From Fulvimonas soli (GTDB lineage: Bacteria; Pseudomonadota; Gammaproteobacteria; Xanthomonadales; Rhodanobacteraceae), in assembly GCF_003148905.1 (NCBI RefSeq), contig NZ_QGHC01000005.1, positions 242,216 to 306,215 on the forward strand: a DNA stretch of 64,000 nucleotides, written 5' to 3'. The position numbers and the translations under genes are program-made. The notes beneath the pieces were generated by a model that saw only the letters and a program-made list of their open reading frames with translations, searched no databases and was not told the origin of the DNA. Positions 1-11,009 of this stretch are shown here, piece by piece; the first letter of the stretch is position 1; each line of letters starts with the position of its first letter.

Positions 1-86
1 GGGCAGGCGGCCAGCGCCGCGGACAGGGCGCCCGCCTTCAGCAGGCGGCGGCGCGACGGATCGCGGGGGGCGTCGGAGATGTCCAT
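1..86 (-). CDS. N-terminus of a Tat-exported protein (runs off the window)
   Basis: Reading leftward from an ATG at position 86, the first 28 codons give MDISDAPRDPSRRRLLKAG followed by an Ala/Leu-rich stretch ending in Ala-Ala-Cys at the window edge. The SRRRLLK run followed by a hydrophobic segment is a typical twin-arginine export signal. The terminal Cys could be a lipobox, but the context is cut off. The product is therefore probably a folded, exported or cofactor-bearing protein. Nothing of the mature domain is visible, so no function can be given. It lies downstream of pyrF on the same strand, about 110 bp away. Confidence 0.6.
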   Translation of the reverse strand, partial: MDISDAPRDPSRRRLLKAGALSAALAAC

Positions 87-195
87 GCTTCACCGTGGGG
101 CGGGGCCGCCGCGCCGGCGCGGGGCGGCGGTGGCGTCGTTGCGCCGGCAGTGTAGCGCGGCCGGTTGCCCTGCCGGCGCGGGAAGTCGCCGCCGG

Positions 196-1008
196 TCAGC
201 GGTGGCGGTTGATCGCGTCGCGCAGCGCGATCGTCGCCGCGCGCGCCGCCTGCGCGAAATCCTCGCCGCCGCCGGCGTAGAGGATCGCGCGCGAGGAGCT
301 GATCATCAGGCCGCCGCCGTCGGCGGTGAGGCCGTGGCGCAGCACGGCTTCCACGTCGCCGCCCTGGGCGCCGATGCCGGGCACCAGCAGCGGCAGGTCG
401 CCGGCGCGGGCGCGCACCTGGCCCAGTTCCTCCGGCCAGGTGGCGCCGGCGACCAGGGCGCAGTTGCCGTTGGCGTTCCAGTCGCGCGCGACGGTCTCGG
501 CCACGCGCAGGTAGAGCGGGACGCCGCCGCAGTCCAGCGCCTGGAAGTCGGCGCCGCCGGGGTTGGAGGTGCGGCACAGCAGGATCACGCCCTTGTCGGC
601 GCGGTCGAGGAAGGGCTGCGCCGAGTCGCGGCCGAGGTACGGGTTGAGCGTCACCGCGTCGGCGCGGTAGCGCTCGAACGCCTCGGCGGCGTAGTGCTGC
701 GCGGTGGAGCCGATGTCGCCGCGCTTGGCGTCGAGGATCACCGGCACGCCGGGATGCCTGGCATGGATGTGCGCGATCAGCCGCTCCAGCGGCTCCTCGG
801 CGCGCAGCGCGGCGAAGTGGGCGATCTGCGGCTTGAAGGCGCAGACCAGGTCGGCGGTGGCGTCGACGACGGCGGCGCAGAACTCGAACACCGCGTCGGG
901 CCGCCCGCGCAGGTGCGCGGGGAACTTCGCCGGCTCCGGGTCGAGCCCCACGCAGACCAGCGTGCCATGCTCGCGCCAGCGCCGTTGCAGGGTGTCGTGG
1001 AAGCGCAT
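196..1008 (-). CDS. pyrF: Orotidine 5'-phosphate decarboxylase (sub-2 type)
   Basis: Decarboxylates OMP to UMP, the last step of de novo pyrimidine synthesis in the cytoplasm. The 270-residue protein starts [11 protein letters not shown] and carries the family signature [14 protein letters not shown] with the catalytic Lys-Asp pair, plus GLDPEP near the N-terminus and [10 protein letters not shown] near the C-terminus for phosphate binding. The length and the DAKRGDIG motif fit the longer sub-2 (TIGR02127-like) branch found in xanthomonads, mycobacteria and myxobacteria rather than the roughly 240-residue E. coli type. The reading frame continues upstream, but the residues before the chosen ATG are low-complexity and lack family similarity, so that start was kept. 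Confidence 0.93.
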   Translation of the reverse strand: MRFHDTLQRRWREHGTLVCVGLDPEPAKFPAHLRGRPDAVFEFCAAVVDATADLVCAFKPQIAHFAALRAEEPLERLIAHIHARHPGVPVILDAKRGDIGSTAQHYAAEAFERYRADAVTLNPYLGRDSAQPFLDRADKGVILLCRTSNPGGADFQALDCGGVPLYLRVAETVARDWNANGNCALVAGATWPEELGQVRARAGDLPLLVPGIGAQGGDVEAVLRHGLTADGGGLMISSSRAILYAGGGEDFAQAARAATIALRDAINRHR

Positions 1009-1289
1009 GGCGTGGGGTCTCCGGCAAAAAGTGGCCGTGTAGTCTAGCGAAGCGCGGTTCGTCCGCGCATGCGGCGACGCCGGACTCCGAAACTCCAGGG
1101 TGGCTTGCGGAGCCGCCGCCCGCGCGCGGTTGCCGTCGCCGAGCGCCCGGGGCGGGCTTGTCGATCCGCGGCGGGCCGTTCGTCGTCCTTTCGAGCAGGG
1201 CAAGAAAAGCAGCCCATGTCGAAATCCATCGCCGGCGCCATGGCTGCCGGGGATGGCGCCGCGCAAATGCCAGCCACCAGGACTCCCCG

Positions 1290-1943
1290 ATGACCATCAC
1301 CATCACTGCCTTCGAACGGTCGCCCGATGGCGGCATGGGGCTGGCGCGCGACACGCGCGTCCGCTGGGCGCTCGAGGAAGCGGGCCAACCCTACGAGGTC
1401 CGCCCTGTTTCGTTCTCCGCGATGAAGGAGCCCGCGCATCTGGCCGTCCACCCCTTCGGCCAGATCCCGACCTATGAGGAAAGCGATCTCGTGCTGTTCG
1501 AGTCGGGCGCGATCGTTTTGCATGTCGCCTCGCGCCATGCGGGCCTGTTGCCGGACGACGCCAACGCCCGGGTGCGGGCGATCGCCTGGATGTTCGCCGC
1601 GCTCAACACCGTGGAGCCGCCGATCCTCGAGCTCGTGACCGTCAAGTTCCTGGAGGGCGACAAGCCCTGGAGCAAGGACCGCCTGCCCTTGGTCGTCGAC
1701 CGCATCCGCAGCCGGCTGGCCCAGCTTTCCGCGCGCCTGGGCGATGCGGACTGGCTCGATGGCGCGTTCAGCGCCGGCGACCTGATGATGGTGTCGGTGC
1801 TGCTCAGGCTGAAGCCCTCGGGCATCCTGAACGAGTTTCCCGGCCTGGCCGCCTATGTCGCCCGCGGCGAGGCGCGCCCCGCGTACAAGCGGGCCTTCGC
1901 CGCCCAGCTGGCGTTCAACACGGCCCGGCCGCCGGCCGGCTGA
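1290..1943 (+). CDS. Glutathione S-transferase family protein
   Basis: A 217-residue protein with the two-domain GST layout. The N-terminal thioredoxin-like half has the conserved cis-Pro and glutathione-contact stretch [19 protein letters not shown] at about residues 50-70, and the C-terminal half is all-helical. The chosen ATG has an AGGA-type ribosome site about 8 bases upstream. The active-site region [16 protein letters not shown] has no obvious Cys, so Ser or Tyr catalysis is more likely. The substrate cannot be read from sequence. It is monocistronic and diverges from pyrF across about 280 bp with no recognisable motif. Confidence 0.85.
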   Translation: MTITITAFERSPDGGMGLARDTRVRWALEEAGQPYEVRPVSFSAMKEPAHLAVHPFGQIPTYEESDLVLFESGAIVLHVASRHAGLLPDDANARVRAIAWMFAALNTVEPPILELVTVKFLEGDKPWSKDRLPLVVDRIRSRLAQLSARLGDADWLDGAFSAGDLMMVSVLLRLKPSGILNEFPGLAAYVARGEARPAYKRAFAAQLAFNTARPPAG

Positions 1944-2117
1944 GCAAGCGTCGGCCGCGCGAGCAGGGGCAGGCACCTGCCTCGCACAGACCTGCGTCGT
2001 CGGGACGACAGACCTTGGCGTCTCGCCATTGGCGCCGGCCTTCGCTTCAACCGCTGCGCTTTTCCGCGCCGCAGCGTGACATATCGCGGCTTCGGCGTAC
2101 TAATTTACCGCAACGGA

Positions 2118-2133
2118 TTTAGATCGATCCAAA
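2118..2133. promoter_or_regulatory. LacI-type operator candidate TTTAGATCGATCCAAA
   Basis: A 16-bp palindrome with one mismatched pair, centred on CG, a hallmark of LacI-family operators. It sits about 800 bp upstream of the TonB receptor/GH92 pair and about 170 bp after the GST gene. A related site lies at 2715-2734. The controlling protein is not identified. Confidence 0.45.
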
Positions 2134-2714
2134 CCGAAAGGGACGCCAGGCCGTGCCGTGGCCGCGAAGCGGCGATGGCTCGGACCGGATCGAGGGGCGG
2201 GGAGGGCTAAGGACGCGCACGCAAGGGCGCGCCCGGCTGGCGCTGCTTCCCGCGGAAACGGGTCGAGGAGGTTTCGGGAGCCGCCATGCAAGCAGAAGCC
2301 GTCCGCATTCCGACCGCAGGCCCGCGCAAGGCCGGCGCGTCCGCACTGGCGGGATGCCACCCGCCTGCCGGGCTGGCCGGCGTGGCATTCGCCACGCCGC
2401 CGTCGCGGGGCGCGGCCGGTCCCGCCGCTGGGTTCCGTCCGGCGGCCGGGGGCCGCGAAGGCGGCGACGCTCCCGCCTTGCCGTATTGCTACGGAATTCC
2501 AGGAACGCGCCCGCGGCTGGCGCAACCGCATCGCCTCGACGGACGGCGGTGCGCCGTCGTGCGCGTGCGCGGCTCCTCCGGCTGCGCGCGCCCGGCGCCG
2601 GCGCAAGCGGTGGCATGCCGCCGGGGTGGGGCCGGTTCCATGCGCTCCAGCTAGCGCATCCGAAACGCCAAGGCACCTGCCGCATTCGAGATTCGGCACG
2701 GGTCGGACACCAGA

Positions 2715-2734
2715 TTTGGATCGATCGAATCCAA
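2715..2734. promoter_or_regulatory. Second GATCGATC operator-like site
   Basis: TTTGGATCGATC followed by GAATCCAA. The left half matches the site at 2118 on its reverse strand, and the whole can also be read as TTGGAT/ATCCAA arms with a 7-bp spacer (2716-2734). A weaker half-site, CCAATCGATCCA, lies at 2810-2821. The cluster about 100-200 bp before the receptor start suggests repression of the receptor/mannosidase unit. Confidence 0.4.
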
Positions 2735-2922
2735 GGGAGGCACCGCCGCACAGGACGCATCCGGACATCCAGCAGCACGTGATCAAACGGGGGGATCACC
2801 GCGCAGACTCCAATCGATCCACGCCGGGTGACGCCATCCGGGGGGCGGCGCAGGAGGACCGCGGTCGGCTGTCTTCTGGACTTCCGCCAGCGCGAACGCG
2901 GCTGCGGAAGGACGTTCACCGA

Positions 2923-5900
2923 ATGGGGATCAACACCATGACGCACCTGCCACACGTCTCTGCCCGCAAGCCGCTGTACGTCGCGCTCGCCGCGGCGACC
3001 CTGTCGTTCGCCGGCTGCCTGGCGGCGCCCGCGCCGGCCTTCGCGCAGGCGTCCGCGCCCGCCGCGGCGCCGGCGCCGCCAGCGCGCGATGGCGCGACGG
3101 CGCAGAAGGGCGACAAGGACAAGAAGCCGGACAGGGAGAAGAACGGCTCCCCGGCCAATCCCACCACGCTGCAGACGGTCGTCGTCACCAGCTACCGCCA
3201 GTCGATCGACCAGAACATCCAGGACAAGCGCGATTCCAATTCCATCGTCGAAGTGATCAACGCGCAGAACATCGCGCAGTTCCCCGCCAAGAACATCGCC
3301 GACGCGCTGGCGCACGTGCCCGGCGTGGTCATCACGCGCGAATCCGGCGAAGGCAAGACGGTCAGCATCCGCGGCCTCGCCCCCGAGCTGACGCTCACCG
3401 AGTTGAACGGCAACTACGTGGCCTCGGCCGACACCTCGGCCGGCCTGACGCGCTCGTTCAACTACACGCTGATGCCGGCCAACATGTTCTCGGACATCAA
3501 GCTCTACAAGAGCCTGGAGGCGCGCCTGGACGAGGGCGGCATCGGCGGCAACGTGGACCTGCGCACGCGCCGCCCGCTGGAGATGCGGGCGAACGACGGC
3601 TTCGTGTCCATCAACGGGGCGGGCTCCGACAACAGCAGCAGGATCACGCCGCAGGCCTCGGCGCTGTGGTCCTGGAAGAACAAGGACGAGACCTTCGGCG
3701 TGCTGGTCGCGGGCACGTACCTGAAGCGCCGGGACGTCGACTACACGGCGAATGCGTCGAGCTGGCACTGGTGGGCCAACGACTGCACCGATTACGCGAC
3801 ATGCACCGAGCCGCCGGTGAACGTGCATGGCAAGCCCTACGGCCCCGACGTGGCGCCCAACATCGCCCTGTGGCCCGGCGGCGGCGTGACCGACCAGGCC
3901 GGCAACAGCTATTCCGGCTACTGGATGCCGCAGCAGTTCTCCACCAGCCGGAACCAGCTGGACCTGAAGACCAAGGGCGTCCAGGCCACCCTGCAGTTCA
4001 GGCCCACCGACCACTTCCTGCTGACCGGCAACTACTTCCGCTTCCAGCGCGAGCAGACCCAGATCACCAATACCCTGGAGGTTCCCGAGTGGGGCCTGCC
4101 CACCGGCAGCTACGAGGACCAGCAGGGCCGGCTGCTCGCCCCCGACGGCCTCACGTTCGACCCGTCGCACACCGTCGTCACCGGCGTGAACTACGTGCTC
4201 CCGCCCGCGGGCACGGGCTGCAACTCGCTGACCAACCCCGTCACCGGCGCGCAGCGGCAGCCGGTGGACGTCTGCTCCACGGAGATCCCGTGGCTCAACG
4301 GCAACTACTCCGTCGAGAAGGCCACCTCGCAGACCCTCAACCTCGAGGGCGAGTGGGACAGCGGCGGCGACCTCAGCGGCTCGTTCAACGTCGGCCGCAC
4401 CTGGGCGACGGGCGGCCCGTCGGTGGAGCTGGGCATGGCCGCCAAGCCGCGCAACTTCGTCGACGGCCAGTGGGTGGACGGCAGCAACGGCGCCGCGTGG
4501 ACGCTCAACGGCAAGCCGACCATCACGGCCTCGCCCGACGTGCTGCGGAACATGCTGGCCGGGGCGGGGCAGGTGGATCTCGGCTCGACCGGCTCCAACA
4601 TGGTCAACACCACCACCTCGCAGAATTTCGCCCAGCTGGACTTCACCTGGGCGTTCGACTCCAGCTGGATGCAGTCGCTGCAGTTCGGCGTGAAGTACCG
4701 CGACAACCACGCTTCGCAGGTGAACAACGAGCTGCGCTGGTACTGCAAGGGCACCACGCTGCAGTTCCAGACCTGCGACCCGAACGCCGGCCAGCTGCCG
4801 GCGGGCTTCCTCCTGCCGAACATGCTCGACGGCAGCACCGAGGCCTACAACGACAACGTCTTCCCGGCGATCAACTACCCGGCCTACTACAACTACCTCA
4901 ACTCGACCTACGACCGGGTGCTCTTCAACCACCCCGAGGACAGGTCCTCGATCAAGGAAAAGATCTCGGCGGCCTACGTGCAGGCGAACTTCGACACGGG
5001 CACGCTGCGCGGCAACGTGGGCCTGCGCTTCGTCAGCACGAAGCAGGACATCACCGTCGCCGACGAGATCACCACCAACAACGCGGTGTACTATCACGAC
5101 GCGGACGGCAACATCCTGATCTGCCCGGCCAGCGGCGTGAACGCCGGCGGCGGCCCCTGCGCGCCGGGCGATTTCCAGTACCTGCCGCGCGAGCAGTCGG
5201 TGGTGCAGACGTTCACCAACGCCTCCACCAGCAAGCGCTACAACAAGCTCCTGCCCAGCTTCAACATCGCCTGGACCCTGCCCCACGACTTCGTGATCCG
5301 CGCCGCCGGGTCGCAGGCGATGGCCCGCGCCAACTACACCGACCTGGCCCAGCTGGGCAGCCTCACCAACAACACCCAGGCGTACTACGACGACCGCAAG
5401 CAGTTCGGCGCGCCCCTGCCGGGCTGGTACGGCAGCGGCGCCAACGCGGACCTCAAGCCGTTCACGGCCACCCAGTTCGACCTGGCGGGCGAGTGGTACT
5501 ACGCGCCCGAGTCGGTGGTCGGCGTGGACCTGTTCCAGAAGAAGGTGAAGAACTTCGTCGTGCCGGTCACCGTCAACAACATCACCGTGGACGTCGGCGG
5601 CACGCAGCAGAACTTCATGCAGTACAGCACCAACGCCAACGGCCGCTCGGGCACCTCCAAGGGCGTGGAGCTGTACACGCAGCACACCTTCGAGATGGGC
5701 TTCGGCTACATCGTCAACTACACGCTCAACAAGACCAACGAGACCCCGGTCTCGCTCGGCGACACCCAGGTCGGCAAGTCGGAGCTGATCGGCAGCGCCA
5801 AGTACGCGGCGAACGTGTCGCTGTTCTACGAAAAGAACGGGCTGCTGCTGCGCGCCACCAACAACTGGACGGGGCGGACCATGCAGGGGCTTGCGTCCGG

Positions 5901-6117
5901 CCTGCCGATCTATACGCGGCCCTACCACCAGCTCGACCTGAACGGCGACTACGAGTTCAACAAGCACCTGATGGTGACCGCGTCGATCATCAACCTGACG
6001 CGCTCCAAGCCCCGCTCGTACCTGGGCGGCGACACGACGGCGCGGCTGTACCAGCTCGAATACGCCGGGCGCCAGTACTACCTGGGCCTGACCTACAAGT
6101 TCGGAGACGGCGGTTAA
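2923..6117 (+). CDS. TonB-dependent receptor (Xanthomonas/Caulobacter glycan type)
   Basis: Outer-membrane active transporter of 1064 residues. After a signal peptide ending near AFAQA and a Pro/Ala/Lys-rich linker comes a plug domain: LQTVVVTSYRQSIDQ resembles a TonB box region, and FPAKNIADALAHVPGV and VSIRGLAPELT are plug signatures. A long beta-barrel follows, ending YYLGLTYKF plus four extra residues (GDGG). The size and motifs match the large receptor class (TIGR01782-like) that xanthomonads and caulobacters use for oligosaccharides. A GH92 mannosidase follows on the same strand 287 bp later, so mannose-containing glycans are the likely ligand (inference from context). The start is supported by GGAAGGA about 10 bases upstream; an ATG five codons later is also possible. 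Confidence 0.9.
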   Translation: MGINTMTHLPHVSARKPLYVALAAATLSFAGCLAAPAPAFAQASAPAAAPAPPARDGATAQKGDKDKKPDREKNGSPANPTTLQTVVVTSYRQSIDQNIQDKRDSNSIVEVINAQNIAQFPAKNIADALAHVPGVVITRESGEGKTVSIRGLAPELTLTELNGNYVASADTSAGLTRSFNYTLMPANMFSDIKLYKSLEARLDEGGIGGNVDLRTRRPLEMRANDGFVSINGAGSDNSSRITPQASALWSWKNKDETFGVLVAGTYLKRRDVDYTANASSWHWWANDCTDYATCTEPPVNVHGKPYGPDVAPNIALWPGGGVTDQAGNSYSGYWMPQQFSTSRNQLDLKTKGVQATLQFRPTDHFLLTGNYFRFQREQTQITNTLEVPEWGLPTGSYEDQQGRLLAPDGLTFDPSHTVVTGVNYVLPPAGTGCNSLTNPVTGAQRQPVDVCSTEIPWLNGNYSVEKATSQTLNLEGEWDSGGDLSGSFNVGRTWATGGPSVELGMAAKPRNFVDGQWVDGSNGAAWTLNGKPTITASPDVLRNMLAGAGQVDLGSTGSNMVNTTTSQNFAQLDFTWAFDSSWMQSLQFGVKYRDNHASQVNNELRWYCKGTTLQFQTCDPNAGQLPAGFLLPNMLDGSTEAYNDNVFPAINYPAYYNYLNSTYDRVLFNHPEDRSSIKEKISAAYVQANFDTGTLRGNVGLRFVSTKQDITVADEITTNNAVYYHDADGNILICPASGVNAGGGPCAPGDFQYLPREQSVVQTFTNASTSKRYNKLLPSFNIAWTLPHDFVIRAAGSQAMARANYTDLAQLGSLTNNTQAYYDDRKQFGAPLPGWYGSGANADLKPFTATQFDLAGEWYYAPESVVGVDLFQKKVKNFVVPVTVNNITVDVGGTQQNFMQYSTNANGRSGTSKGVELYTQHTFEMGFGYIVNYTLNKTNETPVSLGDTQVGKSELIGSAKYAANVSLFYEKNGLLLRATNNWTGRTMQGLASGLPIYTRPYHQLDLNGDYEFNKHLMVTASIINLTRSKPRSYLGGDTTARLYQLEYAGRQYYLGLTYKFGDGG

Positions 6118-6163
6118 GCACGGCGGGCGATGCAGCCACGGCTGCCCAAACCCTCCGGGCCTG

Positions 6164-6201
6164 CTCCCTCTCCCTGCCGGGGAGAGGGCCGGGGTGAGGG
6201 G
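6164..6201. repeat. CTCTCCC/GGGAGAG palindrome with GGGGTGAGGGG tail
   Basis: Single unit of the dispersed intergenic palindrome family of this window, a CTCCCTCTCC...GGGAGAGGG hairpin followed by a GGGGTGAGGGG tail. It lies in the 287-bp gap between the receptor and mannosidase genes and could act as an mRNA-stabilising or attenuating hairpin within that operon. Confidence 0.75.
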
Positions 6202-6404
6202 CCAACCTCGCGGGAAAACTTCATCGAAGCACGCTTCCCGATGCCACGTTCCCGCGAGCACCGGTCCCTCGTCCCGGCCTTCTCCTCGCTCCTCGAAGCC
6301 GCGCACATCCATGCGCGCTCCCCGCGTACCCCGGAGGGAAGGAGAAAGAGCCCGCCGGCGTGACGGATGACGCACCTTCATTCACGCACGGACCGGAAAG
6401 AACC

Positions 6405-8795
6405 ATGTCCTCATCTTCCGCATGCTCTTGCCGTCGCGTTTCATCGGCCCGCAGGCACCTTGCGCCGGCCTTCGCGCTCATGGCCTTCGCGCTTGGAAAC
6501 ATCGCCTCGCTCCACGCCCAGGGCGGCGGCGCACCGCGATCCGCAACGCAGGGCGTCGACGAAGCCAACCCCCTGGTCGGCACCGCGCCGCTGGACCGGC
6601 GGGAGCTGATCGGCAACGCGCCGCCGCCGGGCGAGCCGCTGTACTCGGGCATCACCTCGCCGGGCGCGCGCCTGCCGCACAGCGCGGTCGAGGCGGCGCC
6701 GGTCAACGTCAACCTCGACCTCGGCTATCCCACGGGCGTCCCCACGCCCTACTACTACGCCAACCCCACGATGATCGGCTTCACCGGCGGCGGCGGTTCG
6801 ACCTACGGCGGCCGCGCCGAGCCGATGGTCATGCCGGTGGCGGGCGACTGGACCGTGCCGCCGGCCTACGCGCAGTCGTACTACGACAAGAAGGGCGAAA
6901 CGGCCTCGCCCGGCTACTACAAGGTCGACCTGGACAGCTTCCACACCCGCGTCGAGCTGACGGCGACGCAGCGCACCAGCCTGATGCGCTTCACCTTCCC
7001 GGCGAGCCGCCGCTCGAACGTCATCGTCAACCTGCGCCGCCAGGGCGGCGACGTGGAGGTGGTCGGCGACCGCACCGTGCGCGGCGTCGCCACCGGCCGG
7101 CGCGGGAGGGAGGACGCGGACGGCGCGTGGTTCGTCGCCGAGTTCTCGCGGCCGTTCGCCGGCTTCGGCACCTTCCGCGCGATCCCGGGCCACGAGGGCT
7201 GGGGCATCGGCGACAAGGACGTGGAGGCCGGGCGGCGCAGCGTGTCCGGCAGCTACGCGGGCGCCTACGTCACCTTCGACACGCAGGCCGGCGAGCAGGT
7301 GCTGGTGCGGATCGCCCACGGCCACAGCGCCGCCGAGGCCGAGCAGCGGCTGCGCGCCGGGGATGAGGACTTCGACCGCGTGCGCGCCCAGGCGCGCGCG
7401 GCCTGGGCGAAGCTGCTCGGCCGCGTCGAGGTGACGGGCGGCACGCCGGAACAGCGCAGGCTGTTCTACTCCACGCTCTACCACGCCTTCGCCAGCCCGC
7501 GGCTGGTCGCGCGCAAGGGCGAGCGCTTCACCGACGGCAACGGCCAGGTGCGCGTCGCCGAGCACGACCGCTACGGGCCGGTGCCGTTCTGGGACACCGG
7601 CCGCAACCAGATCGTGCTGCTGATGCTGCTCGAACCGCAGGTGGTGCAGGACATCATGCGCTCCGAGCTCGACATGGCGCGCGAGCGCGGCTACATGAAC
7701 ACCTCGTTCCACGGCGACCATGCCGTGCTCCTCTACGACGGCGCGTGGCGGCGCGGCATCCCGTTCGACTACGCCGCCGCGTATGCGTACCTGCGCAAGA
7801 ACGCGACCGATCCCAGGGGGCCGCGCGACTACCTGGACGAGTACGCGAGGAACGGCTGGATCGCCGACGTCGTGCCGCCGGGCGATCCCAGCCCGCCCTA
7901 CGCCGGCGGCAAGGCGGGCGTGGCCACCACGCTCGAATACGCCTGGGACGACCACGCGCTGGCCGACGTCGCCCGCCGGCTCGGCCGGGCGGACGACGCG
8001 CGGATGTTCCTGCGCCGCGCCGCGAACTACCGCAACGTGTTCGACCCTTCGGTCGGCTTCATGCGCGGCAAGACCGCCGACGGCCAGTGGATCGCGCCGT
8101 TCGACCCGGGCGAGCCCTACTACAACTTCATGATGAAGGAGGCCTCGGGCTGGTCCACGCTGTGGCTGGTGCCGCACGACGTGCGGGGCCTGCTCGGCCT
8201 GCTCGGCGGGCGCGACGCGTTCAACGCCAAGCTCGATGCGTTCTTCTCCACGCCGTACCGGCCCAAAGGCATCTGCCGCGACTGCACCGGCCTGATCGGG
8301 CAATACGTGCAGGGCAACCAGCCGGACCAGCACGCGCCCTACCTCTACGCCTGGAGCGGCCAGCCGTGGAAGACGCAGGCGCTGGTGCGCCGCATCCTCG
8401 CCGAGCTGTACGGCAGCGACGCCAGCGGCTACGGCTTCCCCGGCATGGACGACCAGGGCTCGACCTCGTCCTGGTACGTGCTGAGCGCGATGGGCTTCTA
8501 TCCCGTCGATCCGTCCACGCCCGACTACATCCTCGGCAGCCCGATCTTCGACCGGGTGCGCCTGCGCATGGGCAACGGCAAGGTGTTCGAGATCGTCGCG
8601 CGCAACAACTCGGCGAAGAACGTCTACATCCAGTCCGCGACGCTCAACGGCAAGCCGTGGAGCAAACCGTGGTTCAGCCACGCGGACATCGCCGACGGCG
8701 CCACGCTGGTGCTCACGATGGGACCCGAGCCGAACGAGGCCTGGGGCGCCGACCCGGCCGACGCGCCGCCGTCGATGTCGGCGGAGGGGCGGTGA
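6405..8795 (+). CDS. Secreted GH92 alpha-mannosidase
   Basis: Exo-acting alpha-mannosidase of 796 residues. Recognised by the GH92 C-terminal blocks: FWDTGRNQIVLLML, VPHDVRGLLGLLGG, GNQPDQHAPYLYAWSGQPWK and the closing DDQGSTSSWYVLSAMGFYPV. An N-terminal signal peptide ends near SLHAQ, so the enzyme acts in the periplasm or outside. GH92 enzymes are calcium-dependent and usually trim alpha-1,2/1,3/1,4/1,6-mannose from N-glycans or yeast mannan; the linkage cannot be told here. The ATG was chosen because GGAAAGA precedes it by a few bases and the signal peptide starts there; a GTG 15 codons upstream is open. Pairs functionally with the preceding receptor. Confidence 0.9.
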   Translation: MSSSSACSCRRVSSARRHLAPAFALMAFALGNIASLHAQGGGAPRSATQGVDEANPLVGTAPLDRRELIGNAPPPGEPLYSGITSPGARLPHSAVEAAPVNVNLDLGYPTGVPTPYYYANPTMIGFTGGGGSTYGGRAEPMVMPVAGDWTVPPAYAQSYYDKKGETASPGYYKVDLDSFHTRVELTATQRTSLMRFTFPASRRSNVIVNLRRQGGDVEVVGDRTVRGVATGRRGREDADGAWFVAEFSRPFAGFGTFRAIPGHEGWGIGDKDVEAGRRSVSGSYAGAYVTFDTQAGEQVLVRIAHGHSAAEAEQRLRAGDEDFDRVRAQARAAWAKLLGRVEVTGGTPEQRRLFYSTLYHAFASPRLVARKGERFTDGNGQVRVAEHDRYGPVPFWDTGRNQIVLLMLLEPQVVQDIMRSELDMARERGYMNTSFHGDHAVLLYDGAWRRGIPFDYAAAYAYLRKNATDPRGPRDYLDEYARNGWIADVVPPGDPSPPYAGGKAGVATTLEYAWDDHALADVARRLGRADDARMFLRRAANYRNVFDPSVGFMRGKTADGQWIAPFDPGEPYYNFMMKEASGWSTLWLVPHDVRGLLGLLGGRDAFNAKLDAFFSTPYRPKGICRDCTGLIGQYVQGNQPDQHAPYLYAWSGQPWKTQALVRRILAELYGSDASGYGFPGMDDQGSTSSWYVLSAMGFYPVDPSTPDYILGSPIFDRVRLRMGNGKVFEIVARNNSAKNVYIQSATLNGKPWSKPWFSHADIADGATLVLTMGPEPNEAWGADPADAPPSMSAEGR

Positions 8796-8804
8796 GCGTG
8801 AAAG

Positions 8805-8826
8805 CCCCTCTCCCGGAGGGAGAGGG
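8805..8826. repeat. CCCTCTCCC/GGGAGAGGG palindrome, possible bidirectional terminator
   Basis: A compact perfect hairpin (CCCCTCTCCC, then GGAGGGAGAGGG) between the convergent GH92 and ettA genes. The position suits a shared terminator, although no T-run follows. Confidence 0.65.
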
Positions 8827-8900
8827 ATGCACTTTGGAGCCTGTCGCTTCGGAGCGTGGCGGTCGGGGCGCGGCGGCGGCGGCCGCCGCCGGCGCAGCCG

Positions 8901-10562
<1,662 letters not shown>

Positions 10563-11009
10563 GGAGCCTCCGGCGGCGTGCACGACACCGGCCGCGGCAG
10601 GCGGGCCGTGCGTCGGAATGGGTAAGAAACCGCGCATTGTAGCGGGTCGCGGGGCGCCCCTGCGATGCGGCGCCGGATGGGAATGTGTGGGCGCGCGGGC
10701 GCGGGGCAATCCCGGCCGGGAGCGCGGCGCGCCATCCGGGCGGTTCCGCGCCCGCGCCGCGCCGGCCTCCGGCCTTCCCGAAGCGGCCCGCGGCGCGCGT
10801 TTCCGGGGCGCTTCCGGCGCATCGCACATGGATCGGCGCGGAGCGGAGGCGCAAGGCCGCCAGCGATGCCCGCCGTCCCGCGAAGCGGAACTTCCCGCGA
10901 ACCCTGCCGCCCCATGCCGGCGGCCGGAACGCCCGCATCCGGCCATGCCTCGCGCCGCGGGCCGCCCGCCGGCCCGGCCAGGCTGGCCTTTTCCGACGGG
11001 GGAGGCCGG
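10563..11009. other. 447-bp divergent intergenic region between ettA and the DUF817 gene
   Basis: Holds the promoters of both flanking genes. On the minus strand a TACAAT-like -10 box is visible at 10636-10641, about 75 bp ahead of ettA, but no good -35 partner was found. The rest is GC-rich sequence without a recognisable motif. Confidence 0.35.

Larger units (their letters stand above)
1944..2922. other. 979-bp gap before the TonB receptor gene: long leader/regulatory region
   Basis: No convincing gene is seen on either strand; the open frames here are GC-driven and look like no family. The interval holds two or three CG-centred GATCGATC palindromes (listed separately), a weak inverted repeat GTGATC/GATCAC at 2779-2799, and the ribosome site GGAAGGA just before the receptor start. 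It could be a long 5' leader or a decayed gene. I see no tRNA or recognised RNA family. Confidence 0.5.

Noticed and set aside
2286..2654. A 122-codon open frame upstream of the TonB receptor
   Set aside because: Low-complexity Ala/Gly/Arg/Pro text typical of frames opened by high GC; no family similarity and no supporting context.
2158..2922. A longer TonB receptor starting near 2158
   Set aside because: The extension is low-complexity and lies before a proper signal peptide and ribosome site at 2923.
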